The notes under the pieces were generated by a model. The model was not told the DNA's origin and searched no databases. It saw nothing but the letters and a program-made list of their open reading frames with translations. A DNA stretch of 64,000 nucleotides from the NCBI GenBank assembly GCA_016801845.1, contig CM028916.1, positions 14,876,014-14,940,013 of the forward strand, given 5' to 3'. Made by a program: the position numbers and the translations under genes. The DNA is from Polydactylus sextarius (taxonomy: Eukaryota; Chordata; Actinopteri; Polynemidae). Below, piece after piece: positions 12,463 to 48,907 of the stretch; the first letter of the stretch is position 1; every line of letters starts with the position of its first letter.

Positions 12463-14920
12463 ATCTTCCAGTTCTCCTAATCTGGGACTCATTGTGTCTG
12501 TAATAAAGCACAGCTGCACAGATCCTTCTCTGAACCCACTCAGTTCAGCTGATTACATGGGAGTAAGAGGGCTCTCCTCTCATAGAGTCCAGTCACACAG
12601 CCATACTCCCCACATGGCAATGCTCTACTGTTCCCTTAACACACTTAATGCATGTGAGATGCACTTCCTTGTGCTGGGCCGTTGCCAAGACTAATTGCTC
12701 ACACCTGATGTTGCATTTGCATTGAACAGGGACTGTAATATCCATTTGTGTCTGTGACATGTAATACAAAACTTGCTCACATAAGGGAAACAAGCTTTTT
12801 TCATCTACACAAACTGCTAAAAATATATTGCAGCTTTGCAGATGTGCATTTTTATCAGTGTGGAGGCATTTTGCAATGGAAAACTATTTTTTCTTCTTTT
12901 TCAGTGATCAAATAGTTTGTTTAGTTTTAATGCTGCTCAGACGGCATTACGTGAAGGCGAGACTCCCAGTGCAATATGTCAATTTGTCAGGTTGGATTGT
13001 GTTAAATTGCTTCTGCTCAGAAATAAAAAAAAAAGAAAGAAGTCATGCATATGAAAGTGAGCACCTCTAATAGAAAGATGTGTCTGTCTTACAAATTGAT
13101 GCAGCATTAAGTGTCAGAGCCTGAAGTTCTGCTTTAAAAAAAAAAACAGTAACAGGGATCAATAACAGCTCTTGTGCACGAGATGCCTATATCACACAAC
13201 ATGCCAAGTTTTCCATCGAGATCAGATAAACATCTTGAGTTTTCTACATAATGGCTCCATTTGACAAAAGCTTTTATATGGATTACTTTGTTTACTGTAT
13301 AGAAATACAGTATAATAGTAGAAGTAGTATAGAAGTATAAAAATGTGTGCTATCAATTTGAGAGGATGATTCATTCAGCCTTAAGATACAAAATTTAATT
13401 GCTTTGCACAGATGGATATTGTTGTTCTATCCATACATATAAAAACCTTCCTCCTCCCCCTTTTCTGTTCCATGCAGTTGATCCCTTTTGAGCCCAAACT
13501 ATGTGTGGGTGAGGGTCAAGGAGGTTAAAGTAGGTTAGTAGCGAAATGTATTTGGCATCTCAGTTGTAGCTTGATAGCTTCAGGAACCAACACAGTACAA
13601 AGGGGTAAGCTCGGCTGACACATTCAGACAGCATTTGTAAATTCATACAAATACACGCTTTTCCTCTCTGTTTGCTTTCTTTGACTGCAGCAGCACATAA
13701 CAAGCTGTCATCTAAAAAAAAAAAAAAAAAACAGTGTGCGTGTTAGATATGAAGGCTTTTCAGAGGAACATTGGGCTTGTCTTTAATCTTCCTTCTGTGT
13801 ATTTTTCATCTTTTTCTTTAAGCAGGGGCTAATTGTATTTCAAGCGGAATTTGACACATATTGATTCAAACATGCAAAAGCAAATGCACACAACATGTAT
13901 ATTGGCAACTGCCCTAATCCGTCTCTTTGGAGAGGCTTTATTTTTCTTGCTGTCATTGTGTCGAGGATGGATTTTTCTACATTTCCTTTTCTCCTCAACC
14001 TTTCAGAGGAGGCAGGCTCATAAAACCATTGACTCTACACCTTTAGTTTTTCCATATGCGGGTTTGTTTTTTCGCCTTTGAAAAGGGTTTTAGAAAGACA
14101 TATTTTCAAGTGTCTTGTGATTAGCGGCATAGGGCAAGTGAGTAAAATGAAGATAATGGTTGGTAGCTGTGACTGTAATGGCCTGACCACCGTGATGACT
14201 CACTTGCTTTGTTTAGTTTGAAAATGAAGCAATGAAATGCTCTCATGTCAGCATAAGAGCACCTTTTCCCCCTTTGTTCTCATCCTCGCTTTGTAAAATT
14301 TTTCTTTTTTCTTTTTTTTTTTTTTTTTGCTTTGATAATTTAAAAAATATATTTAAACTGGTTATCATCACAATTAAACGTATATTAGTATAATTTACAG
14401 ATGCCGTAAGCAACAGAGCAAAATATACAGTATATTATGTCTGTGTGTGCAGATGAGTAAGGAATTCATTTTTCTTTTCTATGAAAGAGAGAGAGATGCA
14501 GAAACAACCCTTATTGTACAATATAGCAGTCTTCTCCAGAGGCTGTCAGCCTCATCTTCCTTTGTCTGCCGCTTTGTTTCCCAGCCAAAGAGGATTCGCA
14601 TGCCTTCTCCCTGTCTCTTCCTTTGCCCCTACTTCTCCAAAGGAAAAAGGCAGAGAAGCAGGAATTCCATTAGCTTTGTTCTCAAAAACTCAGTGTGAAC
14701 TTGTGACTGTGCCACACATGACATAATGGCCCCCAGAGCTGATGCCAGACCCGCATACATTGTTCTACAGCTGCTACATTTTACATCATATAGTGTAGGT
14801 GAGTACATTGCACCCTCCCATGTCTACCCCTTTTACAGACACTCTGGGTTGTTTAAAATCCCCCACTTCTAGCTCAGATTGTTTGGCTCTTCTTTTTTAA
14901 GCACACAGTGGGATAATGGG

Positions 14921-14923
<3 letters not shown>

Positions 14924-14994
<71 letters not shown>

Positions 14995-15007
14995 CACACG
15001 CGTGCAT
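14924..15007. repeat. 84 bp alternating purine-pyrimidine tract (AT)n(GT)n with CACACGCGTGCA end
   Basis: Purine and pyrimidine alternate without a break for 84 bp: about 29 AT units, then TG units, then GCACACGCGTGCAT. A run of about 17 A follows at 15026-15042. Such tracts can form cruciforms (TA part) and Z-DNA (GT/GC part). Confidence 0.9.
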
Positions 15008-16470
15008 CCATGTGTACATGTTAATAAAAAAAAAAAAAAAAAGAGAGAGGAGAAAATGTGAACAGAAACGGCATGTTTGTGTGTGTGGTTAGGTTTGTAA
15101 TTGGATGCAGTGGACCGTTTCAATCCTTACCTGAGCTAGGCATTTGCATGGGTTTGATTGACAATAAAGCTAAATCCGGCACAAGTATTATCCGCTTTGA
15201 AGGTAAAGGGGCAGCATAAATCATGACATTTTATAGGATAACGTTCTTGTTAATTAGTATTGAATCATTATCGTGAAGAAACTGGTTAAAATGTTTATGT
15301 ACTTTGAGGCATATTAATCCTATCCAGCTCTGCGAACTTTGCTGTTTAACTTCAGAGTTTAAAGTAGTTGGAGGTCTCAGTAAATTTGCTGAAGTCATCA
15401 AACTTAATGTACTTAAAAGAATCATAAACATTGAAGTCCACCTTAACAAGTGCAGCAAAGCTGAACAAAGAGGAACATCACAGAGATATTGATCCTCAAT
15501 AGACCAATTCTTTGTGTGTGTGGGGGGGTTGTACAGTTCCTCTAACAAAGAAATAAAACCAACATATTTCACCATGTACTTTTTTTAAACTAATATTTTT
15601 TTCTAATACTAATAGAATGTTATTTTTACACCCAGTGCAATAGGCCTCCCTGACTACTGGTCACACATGAATGTGTGAGTATGACTCAGTAAACAGACAG
15701 CGGGAAGTAGTGCATGTAAATTGAAAAGTTATTCATATTATTCTGTTACACTCAGATTATCGTGTGATGCCCATGCCTTTGTGTTCGCTCTGACTGGTCA
15801 TTTGTGTTAAGTCTGCAAAGCACCATGTAATGAATGTTTACATGTATTTTAAACACAGTGAGGTGATAAAAATGGCTACATTTACTATTAGAAGATGTTA
15901 AAGTAGTAGGATTTGTCTGCTGCTGTACAGCTACACACATTGTGTGTCACATACGAAGAGCAGGTATCGACCACTGTCACGCATTATGGTTTTTATTTAC
16001 TGTGGCTACATCTGCTTCCTTTATGCATTAAACAAACTTCATGTCAGGGAATGACAAAAGAGGAAAATCCATCAGCATTTAATCACGTCCTGATATACAA
16101 CTGTGCTAATTTTATCAAAGCTGATAATGTACAGCTTCCTGGGTGGTCAGTCACCCAGGAAATGGCTTTGTCGACTCGAAAATTAATTTGCACAATCTCT
16201 GTCCAGTGCAATTCAAAGTTTTAATGAACTGTGCGCTTTGTTGGCTCTCCGTAAAGCCATGTCCTTCTTTTAACTGTCTGGGAAAATATTCATTGTGGAA
16301 TTTCATGTTTGCAAAAATGCAGTGTAATTCTGACTGACCATTTACGAGAGGGACTTGTTCTTCTTTTCCAAATCGAAGCGGTATTAAAACAATACTTATT
16401 CCAATAGTAATACTCATACTAACATTTTAATATCAGATATACAACTGCTTGGAAAGTGCTCCATAAAGAT

Positions 16471-16906
16471 CTTGTTCAGACTCTCCACATCTCCAATCCA
16501 TTTTTTAGCATATCCAGATTGTAACCAGATTGATTTTAGAAAGTCTGAACAGCAAGAAACCACATGAAATGAGATTTTTGCTAATCAACCTAAACCACAT
16601 TGTGATGTGGTTTGAAATGCAATTCTAATCAGATTGCTCCAGATGCATCTCAGTCTAGACACTGTGGCCACTCAAATTGGATTTCAAAGTATCCTTTGTT
16701 TGTCGCACGCAAATGTGACATGCAACCACAACGTTAAATTCAGAGTGACCCTATCTGCGCAGTAATGCATCATTACCAAAGAAGTCTATGCAGATATGTG
16801 GCTGACGTTTGAACGCACAAATTCAGTCTGAACACTCGTGGATAACAGTGTTATTAAAGATTTGAGTTGAGAAACGAATCTGATTTGCCGGCAGTCTGAA
16901 CAAAGC
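16471..16906. mobile_element. probable non-autonomous DNA transposon relic (about 436 bp)
   Basis: Begins CTTGTTCAGACT and ends AGTCTGAACAAAG, giving an inverted terminal match of about 12 bp. TCTGAAC occurs again internally (near 16542 and 16829), as in MITEs with subterminal motifs. No coding capacity is seen. Superfamily and target-site duplication could not be fixed. Confidence 0.5.
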
Positions 16907-19900
16907 CTGGTACAGAGTTCTTGTAATAAATTTTCTAAAAAAAAGTATGAAAAATTTGTTGAAACTTCTCAGTCCACTGCTCTCAGCTATCAGTCTGCAT
17001 GCCAGTATGTGTCTGAATACACAGCCTTTGTTTGTTACCCCTTCGGTGCATGAATGACAAATATGTGAGTGGTCAGGATTTGATTGATACAGTATGTTTC
17101 CACCCTCTACTAAAACATGCAGTGTTTGCACACAAACTGGTGGTGGAGTGTTTCTGTCTGTCACCAGCCATCTTTAACCACCAGAGACACCAGTAGTGTG
17201 TTTTTAGCAGTGATAATAGCTCTGCTCTCTTTCTCAGTCTGGGAGTAGCTCGTTGTATACCAACCTTAAGTGATTGTTTGTATATAAACATGCAAATCTG
17301 ACTCAGTTAAAATAGAAGCGGTACAGTGCCAGTGCTGAGCCATAGCATTGGCTGGCAACTATTTGACGGATAGTATTTACTACAGGCGGAGACAGTGAAG
17401 CTGGAGAGCACAGCTTCACTGTGCATGATTTTAACACTATTAGTTTTCTATTCGGTGAAAGCAGAAAGAGACGTTGACATCATTGCATAAGTCACCTATT
17501 CTATTTTCCACCAAGAGCTCAGCCTCTGAGGAACAATGACTGGCACAGTTCTGGACAAAGAGATATATTTCTGTTACCTCTCAGCAACAAATCAGAGACA
17601 GGAACTGTTTGGCCGGTGTGATTAAAAAGTCTTACAGGACCCTGTGAACATGCCAGCTGAGGTTACCTCATCACTGGTCACTGCCTACTTCTTTGCCTCT
17701 TTGATTTTTATGATGGTATTTTGACAGAAGTGATCAAGGGTAAGAACTAAATAGTTCTGAGTCTTTGCTTTCGAGATCAAAAGAACCTATTAATGTCATG
17801 TTACAGGTTTCACCGAGGCAGTTTTAGTGCTCGGCCCTCGTGATCAGCCTCCTCAGACAATATCAGCTCAGCGTGCAACCAGGGGCTTGGAGGCTCACTG
17901 TGATTGGCTGATGTAACCAGTGGCTGCTTTACCTTTATACTTGTTGTGTCCAAAAATATATTTAAGAAAACAATCCTCCATAGCGCCAGCTCTTTGACCC
18001 AATTCAAGTATTTTGTTCTCTGTACGTATATAGTATAGAGGCTTGTGTTTACTTGTAAAATGGATTAGATGGAGCTGGCTTTCTTATTTCTTATTAAATT
18101 CAGTTTTTTGAGTGAATCTGCATAATACATCAACTATTTCTTTTAGGTAGGTTTATTTTCATCACAAAAGATGTTCAATAATTGAAAGCAATCAATATCT
18201 AATGTTTAGTTATTTCTCACCCAAACATAGCTTCAGAGCTGTTAACTTACTGCCCATTAAAGTGCCAGAGATACAGTAGAGCTGAGGCAGCACCACAGCT
18301 CAACAGAGATGGACGCACAGTGCAGTGGAGCATTTCCTAAAATGTGTATTACTGTTGTGTACGGTCACCAGAGCAACACAGAAGCACTAAAAAGTGATGC
18401 ATGTGGACATTTAAAAAGTCTTATTATTCACAATCCGATTCTTAGAAGCATCTTGGTGCTTCAATCTGCCTCTAGCCTCCAACCTCACACACTTTATTTT
18501 AGTCTTACCTGTTTTTATTCTCTATCGCTACCCCAATTAATCATTAAATTCTTTGTAGAGTGAACAAAGTGTCCATTTCCAGCAGTTACAAAGCAACCGA
18601 AGGGAATGGGTAGAGAGTAATCAAAATGCTGGAACCTTACATTAGAGGACACACTGTGGTCAAAGGATTTGACATGTTGTTCAATACATCATTTTAAATA
18701 ACTCTGATTTAAATTTGAGGTGTTTTTTCACCTGGGCGTTGCAGAATGTAGGCTTCAAGAATTAGAGACAGAAGGCTGTGTTGATCTTATACGGTTAGAT
18801 TTACCCCATCATAATCTACAGTAATGGTAAGTTGCCTTCTGCCAAAAGTATCATTATTGTCCTTTGAAGTTGAAGGAGAAAGCACAGTGAAACATACTCG
18901 TAGGTGTCCCCCCCCATGAATCTAAAGCTGTCAGCATTTGTGACTTTTCCTGTTTGAATTATTGCTGTATGAATGTGATCTTTTCTCAATGAGCCTCACC
19001 TATAAGCTTTTGCAGTTCACCCAGAGCTTAACTGAAAAAAACATCATGAGTAAGAGTGTTTGGTGTTTGACATTGTGGTAATGTGGTCAGTTTAATACCT
19101 CACCAAAGCCTCAGTATCAAGCCGCTCGTCTCAATAACTCAGAACAAAATCCCAGTAGCTATGCGCTGATAACTGCAGAAGGATGTAGCTTAGCCTTATC
19201 AGCTCTTGGCTCCAGTGACACAGTAATCCACACAATGCTCAGCTGTCATAGCACTGGAAAACACAGAATCATTTCATTTGCACAACAAAAGCCAACGAAT
19301 AATTGTGATGTCCCCTTGCAAGCCCCCTTCACTACTAACTCATTGAGAAAGCTAATTTTCAAAGGCCAAATATTACTTATTCTAAACAGCCCCGACTGTC
19401 ATCACACATTTTTTTCTTTGCAAAGGAACCTGTTTTGCCACTGAAATAAGAGGCTCTTACTGAATATCAGTTTGTAGAGTGGCCGCTTGCTTTTAGCTGG
19501 CCTTTCGGTAAGAACCCAGCAGGTTTCTACAGAGCATGAAGTTGATATGTAGACATGGGGCAGCCAGCGGAGAGGGTAATGGTAGCTTTCTCGAGGCTAA
19601 ACGTTGCAGACGCACAACCTTTGTGCTGAACAGTAACAGTAACACTCTGATGGAAATGGTGTGAGTCAGCCTGGTGGGGAGTCTGCTTACCTTGTAATTG
19701 TCCTTTGAATACAGTAGTTGTCAAAGGGGGTTGCTGTGTCCTCAGAGAGCAAATAACCATTTGCAATTGTGATATAAATGCAAGTGTTAAAAGAAAAGTA
19801 AGAACACATCAAAATGAGAGAAAACAGTTTCCTTTTCCTAAGGGCCAGTTTAGTAGATCAAGGGAGCTTAAAAGCCTCTGTGTTTGAGATGGAGAAAGCT

Positions 19901-22900
19901 CATATGGATATAGCTGCTTAGACGTCCACAGTGCTTATGTTTCTCAGTGTGTATACCAATGTGGGTGTGTGTGATAAGGGAAGGTAGTATCAAGACATTT
20001 TCTGAGGGCCTCTTCATAATTCCATAATTGAGGCGGCATTTTTATGAAGGAAAACTAGTATCAACAATATGCATAAACTACACAAACCAAGTGCTAGGGG
20101 AATGGTCACCACAATCACGCTAGGAAATGAGCCAGCTGCCTGTTAAATGTGTTTATGCTCTGATGCAAATTCTCTTTAGTTTTCTTAATTGCTAGAGACA
20201 CTGAACAGAGTACAAACGCTGCATGTTTTTTTCATGCAAATCCCTTACATATTTTAGGAGCAGCTATAAATGCATGGAATGCTTTGCACGTTTGATGTGC
20301 AGTGCATTAGTAAAACGCCTCCAAGGGCTTAGTCTGGCAAAGGGGAGTGTCATCATTCCCAGATCCAAGCTTCAGCAACAAACAGTTTACTTTCTCTGAA
20401 GAATACCCTATTTTCTAAAAGCAGAAATAATATACTTTAGTCTCATCTTATCATCTCGGCTTCTTTGAATAAATGGATATTTAGAAATGTTTTGAATGAG
20501 ACTCTGAGTGAAAGATTGCATTATATCAACTACCATGACTCTCCCTAATTGGTGTTGATTGATTTATTGAAACAAAGTGATCGTGCTTTCCCAAACTCAG
20601 ATTTATTGATACAATTCTCAGCATGATAAATTGTAGTCTTAGACCATTCATTTAAATGAGCATTGTTTACACATTTGTCAGAAAACAATGAAATGAATAT
20701 ATTGATTGCATCATATCAAAGAAAAACAAAACGATTCCTTTCAAGTGGTAGATAGAACATAACCTACATACATTTTACATATTTGTATGGAAATGTATAT
20801 AATTGAGAAGAATAGGATGCAATAAGCCTTGAAGTTGTTGAACATGTATACAGTTACATGTATACATGTAGCACAGAAATACAGAATATATGTGCATGCA
20901 TGATGACAGTGTGCGGATATATCTTATTTTTAAAAACATGAATGTGTGTAGTGTGGTTTTAGCAGTTAATGCAATTATTGTGCAATTACAGACCATGCTG
21001 TACAAGATATTTTTGATTTTGATCGCAAAGTCCACGCTGTAAGAGAACTCTGACCTTAATTTAGCATTTTCTCCCCCAATTTTAGACAGAATTAGAATTT
21101 CATATCACAGCAGTTTGAATCGAGGTACCAGAGTGCGAGTTCCACTGGGGCTTAACAGGATCTTATAAACAGTAGTGCTGTGGATGGATGTCTCACACAG
21201 CACATTCACTTGGAGCCTGTGCTTCATTTTGCATTGTCTCATAGCCAGTGCAGGTCACTGTACTAAATCTGGTGACATTCAATTGTGAATAATGCATTTT
21301 GTCAGGGGTGTTGTACCGTTTGCCAGGGTTGGGGGGATGGAGGAATTGCCACTGGGGTATTTGCCTGGGTCTGCATTTTTTTCTGCAGCTACTGATCAAA
21401 CACCTATGCTAAGTATTTCTCAACCGTTAGTGACCTCACTTCTCGAAGATGAATGATGATGCACAGAGATGATCTCACATGAGAGGTTTGGGTCTTGTCA
21501 CATTTACGGAACATTAGAAAAGACTTTCAGCCCACTCACTTGCAGCCAGTTTATTTGTCTGGTAGGCATAGAAGCTGAGATTGCGAAACATTTTCTTTTC
21601 GTCTTTGCAGTCACGGAGTCCACATTCCATGTTTCAAATTAAATGTATGTCTTTCTGCCTTTCCCTATCTCACTAACTATTTGTGTCTGTCTGAGTCAGA
21701 GTTATCACGTGATGAAGCAGACAATAGTGAGGCACTCTGGCACTACGGAGAGGTTAGCCATGGTTTTTGTGTTGCTTGTCAGAGAGGGGGGTATCTAAGC
21801 TGTGAATAGGATCATTGAGTCGAAGGTAATTTTGGGCCCTGGTGCAGGGCATTAGTTGGACAGACCATTCTGCTGACGGGCTTGTTTCTCCCCCCTCTCT
21901 TTTTCCCTCTCTCTCCCTCTTTTTTTAACCCAACCCCCAATTCCCCTTTGCTGCATCGGCATTTCTGTCCAAACCAAAGGCCTTTATCGTTGTGCCCATG
22001 ACGACATGTCTGATAGGGCGTGGCAGCCAAGATCTCTTTTAGCCTCATACCTTGGGGAGCCAATGCATCTAGATATAGATAAGTTGCAGTAGCTTGGTTT
22101 AAGCTCAGCCAAGCACACGTTTCTGTGGTTTTATAAGCCACCAGAGTCCATCTGATAAATGAAAAGACACATGCTGGATATTCTCATTCATTATCATTGG
22201 AAATAGTTGTGCCTGCTGGGAGTTTGTGTAGCAGTTGTAACTGGTGAAGGGCCTCTGAGAAGTGTCCTGATGGCTAAATTTCAGACAATGTTAAAGAGCT
22301 GGAGCTCTGCTCAACAAGAGGCTTAGGCTTAAGTAACTCACATGGGGAACATGGCTGTCAAGTGCACCAATACACACACTTGCAAAAATGTAGCGCCAAA
22401 AGTGCCAGTAGGACAGGAAATGGAAATACATGGGCTGCAGCTCCTCAGAGGGGCAGAAAGGCAATATATGTGAATCCAAAATTTGGCAGGGACTCCTGCA
22501 TTTCTGGTGTCCAGTTACTACTTATCGACAAAATGCTTACTGGAATGGCCATAAATACAGTGAGAGAGAAGGAACAGGCCAAGGTAGTACAGCTGCAACA
22601 AGGCAGAGTAAACAGAGAAATTGGACAACTTGGTTTAAACAGTAGTACTACCGAATCTCACACCCGCTGGAAACATGAGTCAAAACTTTAATTAAATAAT
22701 CAGTAATGGTTTCTTTTCAATATTTAAATAATCATTTCCTTGAGCTAAAAATGACTTTAAATAGTTTGTTTTGTCAGTCTAACTACAGAAGTATTTCATT
22801 TCTAATGAAGAGCAGCAAATCTTGTTATTTGAGAACATGGAACCATGAAATGTTTGACATTTTTGTTTGAAAGGTCATTAACTCACTAAATCAACTGAAT

Positions 22901-25159
22901 AACCTAGTGATTGTTTCAGCTCTGCTTATATCTCTTGAGTCACATTGTGCCCAAACACCTGAGTCGGAATAATATGAGTGACACTTCTGCACACCAGTAA
23001 AATTCACAATGAATGTTTCACAATGAAGCTTCTTAAATCCACAGACTTTTCTTCTGCTGTTGTGTGTGAGTTATTTTGACAGTCCCCCCCCCTTACTCTG
23101 TATTCTACCTCTGTCTGAGTATCTGCTGACTTGGACCGGCTAGGTTGATTGCCTGAAGGCTTTGAGTTTACAGGCGGCTGGCTTCAAGGAAAAACCTTCA
23201 GAGTGAAAAGGTCATCTATCTGATGTCAGCTATGCCAGGTTCAAAGAGGTAAAAAAACCTTAATTGGTCAGTGATAACTGAACAAAAGGCAGCAACGAAG
23301 GAGATGGTCAGTATCAAGTGTACCCCAGCACAGTGGAAAGATGTTGCCATCTTCTGTCTTCATTATTGAAACTGCCGCCTTCCCTTCTGCTGTTTCACCT
23401 TGAGTGCTATTGGACAGTATTTAGATGCATTTCGATAGCAATTCTTCAGGTAAAAAAAAAAAAAGGTTCAGTTTGCAGCGCTGCTTTCTTGTTTTGTCAG
23501 TGTTTAATCTTTTAGTAAGCTGTAATGTAATGCAGCACACTGTGCTTGCAGAAGACCTGTTCTCCCTGTTTGGGTTTTGATAAAGTAGAGTAAGATTTCA
23601 TTCTCATTCATCTGCATGAGCACATTGTGATTACACAGCATGTCAATTTCCAAACTTTCCCAGACATATTTTTTGAGTCATTCTCTCCGTCACTCTCTCT
23701 ATCTTTCTCTCTCACATTCATATGCAAAGATAAGTTACTTTGTACTGGATGATTGCTGTACTATTGTCCCCCCATCTTACCTTTGCAATAATATTTTAAA
23801 TGAAAAATTTGCCTTCCTTTTCCTGCTGTATTCGGCCATTGTGCCCTCTGTTTCTCGTTAAGAAAACAAGTACATTTTTGTCTGTGTAGTACCAAAGCTT
23901 GGAAAACATTTGTCTTGACTGAGAGACTTATTAGTAGTAGGGTGTTGTGCTTGTGTGATAATATTAAATTAGATATGGGGATAGATATACGACTTCCTTT
24001 AGACCTCAAGCTGATCTACTGCATCCTCTCACCAAGCCCAGAGGAACTCACTGCAGTCACAATGCAGTTGATACTCTGAAGACATCAGTGGGTCCCCAAG
24101 GTAACAGCACAGGGAAGATTAGGCACCCTCCTTCAAGGCTTTTGTTAAGTAGTTCCACATCTGCCTTAATAATTCAAAGCGGCACCAGCAGAGCCTCCAC
24201 ACAAACAATATATGGTGACGTTGTGATCCCTGTGGCCGGAAGGAATTTTTTTTAATCTTTCCCTTTATATAGCCCTTATACTTGAGTGTTATAAACATGA
24301 GGTAGATCTGCTAGAGAAACATATCTGCACAAATATATCACACAACAGAGCTTTGAGGTGTTGAAATGTGTTTGTGCGTATGTGTGTGTGTGCATGTACA
24401 CAGGTAGAGGCTACATAGGCTGTGCTGTACTGTCACTCACTTGTAACATGAACCATTGTTGTAACATTGCCACTGAGGCACCTGTGGGACTGAAGCCCCC
24501 ATGAGCCACCTGTCTGCAGTATCTGTATATGTGTGTGTGTGTGTGAGAGAGAGAGTTTCACTGTGTTTTCTGTATGAACATGCTGATGAAATAAACATCA
24601 CAAGTGCTTACTCGGGTCTCTTGAGGAGCTAAGGATCGGTACTCATCCATGGAAGGCAACCCTGTACGTCATGGGGGACAAAGCTAGCATGCAATGGCCT
24701 TATGCCGGAAATAATAATAATAAAAAAAATGATTTATCTAGCAGAATTAAACATGTTTATATGGAGTATATACTGAATATTTTCTAAAACCAAAACATAA
24801 CAGGGGTATTTAGACATTCTAATGTACGTATCAGGTTTTAAATGTATTGTTTTGGGTTGTTGGATTCTTCTTAATGGCCCTTACGGGGGAACATATCCCT
24901 TTTTTCTTTAGTGTTCTCTCCCACCAGCTCTCTCCTCCACTGCACCTGTTTTGAGTAATACCTTTGGGGCACAGCTTGAAGTGAATAATGTATGAGGGAG
25001 AAGAAGAATCAGTAAACCTTTGTGGACCTTCTGTCTGTCTGCCTGTCTGTCTTCCAACCCCATTGTCTTTGTATCTAGTTTTTTTTCCCTAGGTTTCACT
25101 CTCACAGTTAGGGTAATTTCTAACCTCAACTCATCTGTCAATCCATCCATCTCTTGCAG
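16907..25159 (+). other. non-coding, inferred cdh2 intron 2 (last part, to exon 3)
   Basis: No coding exon was recognised. A short TG/AG microsatellite lies at 24530-24556. A candidate regulatory block is at about 20100-20340. The 3' end is a normal pyrimidine-rich acceptor for exon 3. Confidence 0.6.
20100..20340. promoter_or_regulatory. candidate enhancer with two perfect POU octamers
   Basis: ATGCAAAT occurs at 20163-20170 and 20234-20241, in a low-repeat block that also holds TTAATTGC-type homeodomain sequence. SOX-B1-dependent N-cadherin enhancers have been described in chick, and POU factors are frequent SOX partners. Enhancer function here is an inference with no alignment behind it. 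Confidence 0.25.
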
Positions 25160-47574
<22,415 letters not shown>

Positions 47575-48116
47575 GATATACAGCCACTCTTTTGTGGATG
47601 AAAAGATGGAGAGAAAAAAAAAATAAAATGAAGAAAAGGAAAGGTATCCTGTTGATGGACAGCTACTGCTTCTGATATTCCCTGAGAAAGTGACGGAACT
47701 GTGACAGAAAACAAACAAAAAACAAACATTGATTCAGAAATTTTTTCAAAATCTACCAACCTAGGCTTATTGTTGTAGTCTACGCATACATATGCTTGTT
47801 GAAAGCTTAGGCATAGGCTGTGGTCCAGTTATGGAGGATGTGGGAGGGAACACTGGTGGACTGTCACCACTCGGATTGTTGGTATTGAATGCGCTCAGTT
47901 ACACTTGAATTTCACAGTACAGAAGCACTGGGATATAATGTGCCTTTTTGTACATTTTTTTTGGATCTAAATGATTAGTTTTATGTTAAAGGCTTTAATG
48001 GTACTGACTTTTGGAGTGATTTCAAACAAAGTATGTTACACTCTGGTATGCTTCTACATGCTTTTTTTTTTTTCTCTTTTGGTTCCACAATGCTCCTGTT
48101 TGTTGAAGATTATTTA

Positions 48117-48122
48117 AATAAA
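48117..48122 (+). terminator. cdh2: proximal poly(A) signal AATAAA of cdh2
   Basis: A canonical hexamer about 545 nt after the stop codon, followed within 40 nt by a G/T-rich patch (GCTTGGGTGG). It would give a short 3' UTR lacking the Pumilio-type site at 48435. Confidence 0.4.
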
Positions 48123-48617
48123 CTACAAAGAAAATGAAGGATCATCTGATAGCTTGGGTGGAAAGAAAAACAATTAAGAGCAGCACTGTACAGAACGATA
48201 GACTTCTAGACTTTTTCACTAAAAAATTAAAATTATGCAGCTGGTTGCAATTAAAGGGAGTTATGAATCATACTTTTGTAGCAGATTTTTTTTTCTTTTT
48301 CTTTTCTTTTTTTGAAGTGATGTAGTATTTTACAAAAAAAAAAAAAAAACTGTTTTGGTCTAATCTATGTACACTTCATTTGCCTTAGTCATCATCTGAT
48401 ATTTTCAAGTTTTACTTCACTGTAAAAAGATGTGTGTACATAATGTTTTTTTTTTTCTTTATCTTTTTTTTTTTTTCTTTTGATGTAGTATATGAAGAAG
48501 TGCAAAAAGTTCCAAACTTGTAAATGTATAATTTGGACTACAAATTCAAGTTTTTTGCATGTTTTTATCAACAAAAATGAAAAATGTTGTTTCCCAAATT
48601 TATTTACACAGTGAAAA

Positions 48618-48631
48618 AATAAATAAATAAA
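48618..48631 (+). terminator. cdh2: three overlapping AATAAA hexamers in the cdh2 3' UTR
   Basis: A tandem AAAT run produces three overlapping hexamers about 1050 nt after the stop codon. They could serve as a middle poly(A) site or simply be a short AT repeat. Confidence 0.3.
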
Positions 48632-48901
48632 AAAAATCTGGGTGACATTAAATGTGTAGAAGTAAAGAGTTCTTTTTTGTATAAAACATGAAAAAACATG
48701 TTGATAAAAATGGAAAAAGTAGTGATCTTGTCAGCACAACTGTTGAATTTGTACCAAAAATGGGGGCGGGCGGGGTGGGATGACATGCTTGGCACTAATT
48801 AATGAATCAGCTTTAAGACTGGAAAAGGTTTTGGACTTAAGCCTTGTGGATAACCATGTGTACTGGAAAACAAATTATACATCTCTGACCCCAACCATCC
48901 A

Positions 48902-48907
48902 AATAAA
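48902..48907 (+). terminator. cdh2: distal poly(A) signal AATAAA of cdh2
   Basis: A canonical hexamer sits about 1330 nt after the stop codon, with a T-rich downstream stretch around 48930-48957. It is the last strong signal before intergenic sequence. Confidence 0.6.

Larger units (their letters stand above)
9451..16470 (+). other. non-coding, inferred cdh2 intron 2 (second part)
   Basis: AT-rich sequence with homopolymer runs (for example T at 14312-14329 and A at 13713-13731), a C-rich tract at 12436-12462 and the TA/GT tract at 14924-15007. No gene is supported. Confidence 0.6.
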
